Shown piece after piece: positions 5,843 through 6,986 of a stretch of 6,986 nucleotides of DNA. Within the stretch, counting starts at the first letter, position 1; each line of letters opens with the position of its first letter. This DNA is from Prevotella sp. (GTDB lineage Bacteria > Bacteroidota > Bacteroidia > Bacteroidales > Bacteroidaceae). The notes under the pieces are model-generated. The model saw nothing but the letters and a program-made list of their open reading frames with translations, had not been told where the DNA came from and did no database searches. The stretch spans positions 1 to 6,986 of the forward strand of contig DMYZ01000077.1 of the NCBI GenBank assembly GCA_003483565.1, read 5' to 3'. The position numbers and the translations under genes are program-made.

Positions 5843-6706
5843 ATGAAACCAGCGGCTATTTTGCTACTCCATTGCCCGGACGAACCGGGTATTATATCGG
5901 AAGTAACTAGATTTATAACAGATAATAAAGGTAACATTGTATATCTAGACCAATACGTTGATCGAGAGGATGGAATGTTCTTTATGCGTATCGAATGGGA
6001 ACTTGATGATTTTCTAATTCCTAGAGACAAGCTGGAAGATTACTTCAGGACGTTATATTCACAACGATACAAGATGGAATTTAATCTCTACTTCAATGAC
6101 GAGAAACCTCGCATGGCGATATTTGTCAGTAAGATGAGCCACTGCTTGTATGATCTGCTTGCAAGATATAAAGCAGGAGAATGGAACGTAGAAATACCAT
6201 GTATCATAAGTAATCATGAAGATTTGAGATATGTTGCAGAACAATTCAACATACCTTATTATATATGGTCTATCAAAAAGGACCACAGCAATAAATCTGA
6301 AGTAGAAAAGGCAGAGATGACACTGCTGAAAAAAGAGAAAATCTCTCTTATCGTTCTTGCCAGATACATGCAGATTATCAGTGATGACATGATCAAGACT
6401 TATCCAAACCATATCATCAATATTCACCACTCCTTCCTTCCCGCCTTTGTAGGTGCTAAACCTTATCATCAAGCCTGGGAACGAGGAGTCAAAATTATTG
6501 GTGCTACAAGCCACTATGTTACAGCTGAACTTGATGCAGGGCCAATTATTGAACAAGATGTTGTCCGCATTACTCATAAGGACACTCCGGAAAGCCTGGT
6601 ACGAAAAGGCAGGGATATTGAAAAAATTGTTCTTAGTCGTGCTGTTACCAAACATATTGAACATAAAATTCTTACTTACCATAACAAGACTATAATCTTC
6701 AGTTAA
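5843..6706 (+). CDS. purU: Formyltetrahydrofolate deformylase
   Basis: PurU hydrolyses 10-formyltetrahydrofolate to tetrahydrofolate and formate in the cytoplasm, balancing one-carbon units and supplying formate for formate-dependent purine synthesis. The 287-residue length is normal. Residues 1 to about 80 are the regulatory ACT domain (AILLLHCPDEPGIISEVTRFI), and about 88-287 are the formyltransferase-type catalytic domain. The catalytic triad is visible as Asn193 and His195 in INIHHSFLPAF and Asp231 in ELDAGPII. The PurU-specific stretch GAKPYHQAWERGVKIIGATSHYVT lies at 204-227 and, with the ACT domain, separates it from PurN and Fmt. The ATG at 5843 fits the family N terminus and has an in-frame stop six bases upstream. 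The stop overlaps the hisH ATG by one base (TAATG), which suggests a shared transcript and coupled translation. Confidence 0.96.
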   Translation: MKPAAILLLHCPDEPGIISEVTRFITDNKGNIVYLDQYVDREDGMFFMRIEWELDDFLIPRDKLEDYFRTLYSQRYKMEFNLYFNDEKPRMAIFVSKMSHCLYDLLARYKAGEWNVEIPCIISNHEDLRYVAEQFNIPYYIWSIKKDHSNKSEVEKAEMTLLKKEKISLIVLARYMQIISDDMIKTYPNHIINIHHSFLPAFVGAKPYHQAWERGVKIIGATSHYVTAELDAGPIIEQDVVRITHKDTPESLVRKGRDIEKIVLSRAVTKHIEHKILTYHNKTIIFS

Positions 6707-6986
6707 TGAATATAGCTATTGTAAAATATAATGCTGGCAATATCTATTCCGTCATTAATGCTATAAAACGGCTAGGTATTAATCCTGTTCTTACCGACAG
6801 TGCAGAAGAACTCCAGCAGGCCGATGGTGTCCTTTTCCCTGGACAGGGAAACGCCAGGGAAGCAATGGAGTATCTAAAGGAACATCAACTAGATGATGTT
6901 ATCAGGGAGCTGAAACAACCGGTATTAGGTATTTGTGTAGGACAACAATTACTCTGTAAGCATTCCGAAGAAGGGGATGTTGATTG
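6706..6986 (+). CDS. hisH: Imidazole glycerol phosphate synthase, glutaminase subunit HisH (3' partial)
   Basis: HisH hydrolyses glutamine and feeds ammonia through a tunnel to HisF, which makes imidazole glycerol phosphate and AICAR in histidine synthesis. Only 93 codons are present, about half the usual length of near 200. The N terminus MNIAIVKYNAGNIYSV is typical of class I amidotransferases in HisH. The nucleophile Cys77 is in GICVGQQ, and the Bacteroides-type CKHSEEGDVD follows. The oxyanion-loop motif is PGQG (45-48), where most HisH have PGVG, and the nucleophile elbow reads GICVGQQ, not the usual GICLGMQ. The later His and Glu of the triad lie beyond the window. The ATG overlaps the purU stop codon. 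Further his genes such as hisA and hisF probably follow, but that is inference. Confidence 0.93.
   Translation, partial: MNIAIVKYNAGNIYSVINAIKRLGINPVLTDSAEELQQADGVLFPGQGNAREAMEYLKEHQLDDVIRELKQPVLGICVGQQLLCKHSEEGDVD

Noticed and set aside
6059..6682. Long 207-codon open frame on the minus strand inside purU
   Set aside because: It lies wholly opposite a clearly recognised purU with intact catalytic motifs, and its translation resembles no known family; it is a shadow frame.
1..6986. Mobile element, phage, CRISPR or defence system
   Set aside because: No transposase, integrase, cas gene, direct-repeat array, tRNA or target duplication was seen; all genes look core-genome.

Overview
The window looks like ordinary chromosomal DNA of a Bacteroidales bacterium, most likely Bacteroides or a close relative. 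The evidence is AT-rich sequence, few Shine-Dalgarno sequences before the genes, promoters of the Bacteroidetes type (TTTG / TAnnTTTG), and proteins typical of the group: a CCDC81-like HU domain fused to SPOR, a Bacteroides-type HisH and a short conserved-type lipoprotein. No rRNA, tRNA, CRISPR array, insertion sequence or phage gene was seen, and there is no gene-free stretch longer than about 170 bases.

Layout. (1) Bases 1-1049 (+): the C-terminal part of a YidE/AspT-family membrane transporter with two TrkA-C (RCK_C) domains, followed by a strong hairpin at 1118-1162 that probably ends its transcript. (2) Bases 3932 down to 1218 (-): a three-gene operon, rfbC (dTDP-4-dehydrorhamnose 3,5-epimerase), ugd (UDP-glucose 6-dehydrogenase) and a small lipoprotein of unknown function. 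It is driven by a near-perfect Bacteroidetes promoter at 3961-3991. Its genes are 13 bases apart and then overlapping by one base. (3) Bases 4074-5681 (+), divergent from that operon: a HU-like/transmembrane/SPOR protein and, six bases on, a zinc-ribbon plus FHA protein. (4) Bases 5843-6986 (+): purU (formyltetrahydrofolate deformylase), overlapping by one base the start of hisH (glutaminase subunit of imidazole glycerol phosphate synthase), which runs off the window.

How the genes fit together. The minus-strand operon makes nucleotide-sugar precursors for surface polysaccharide and carries an envelope lipoprotein of unknown role. The middle plus-strand pair looks like an envelope or cell-division module: one protein joins a DNA-binding-type fold in the cytoplasm to a peptidoglycan-binding domain outside the membrane, and the other is a cytoplasmic phosphothreonine-reader candidate. 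This pair is the least understood and most interesting part of the window. The purU-hisH pair joins one-carbon/purine metabolism to histidine synthesis, which are linked biochemically through AICAR.
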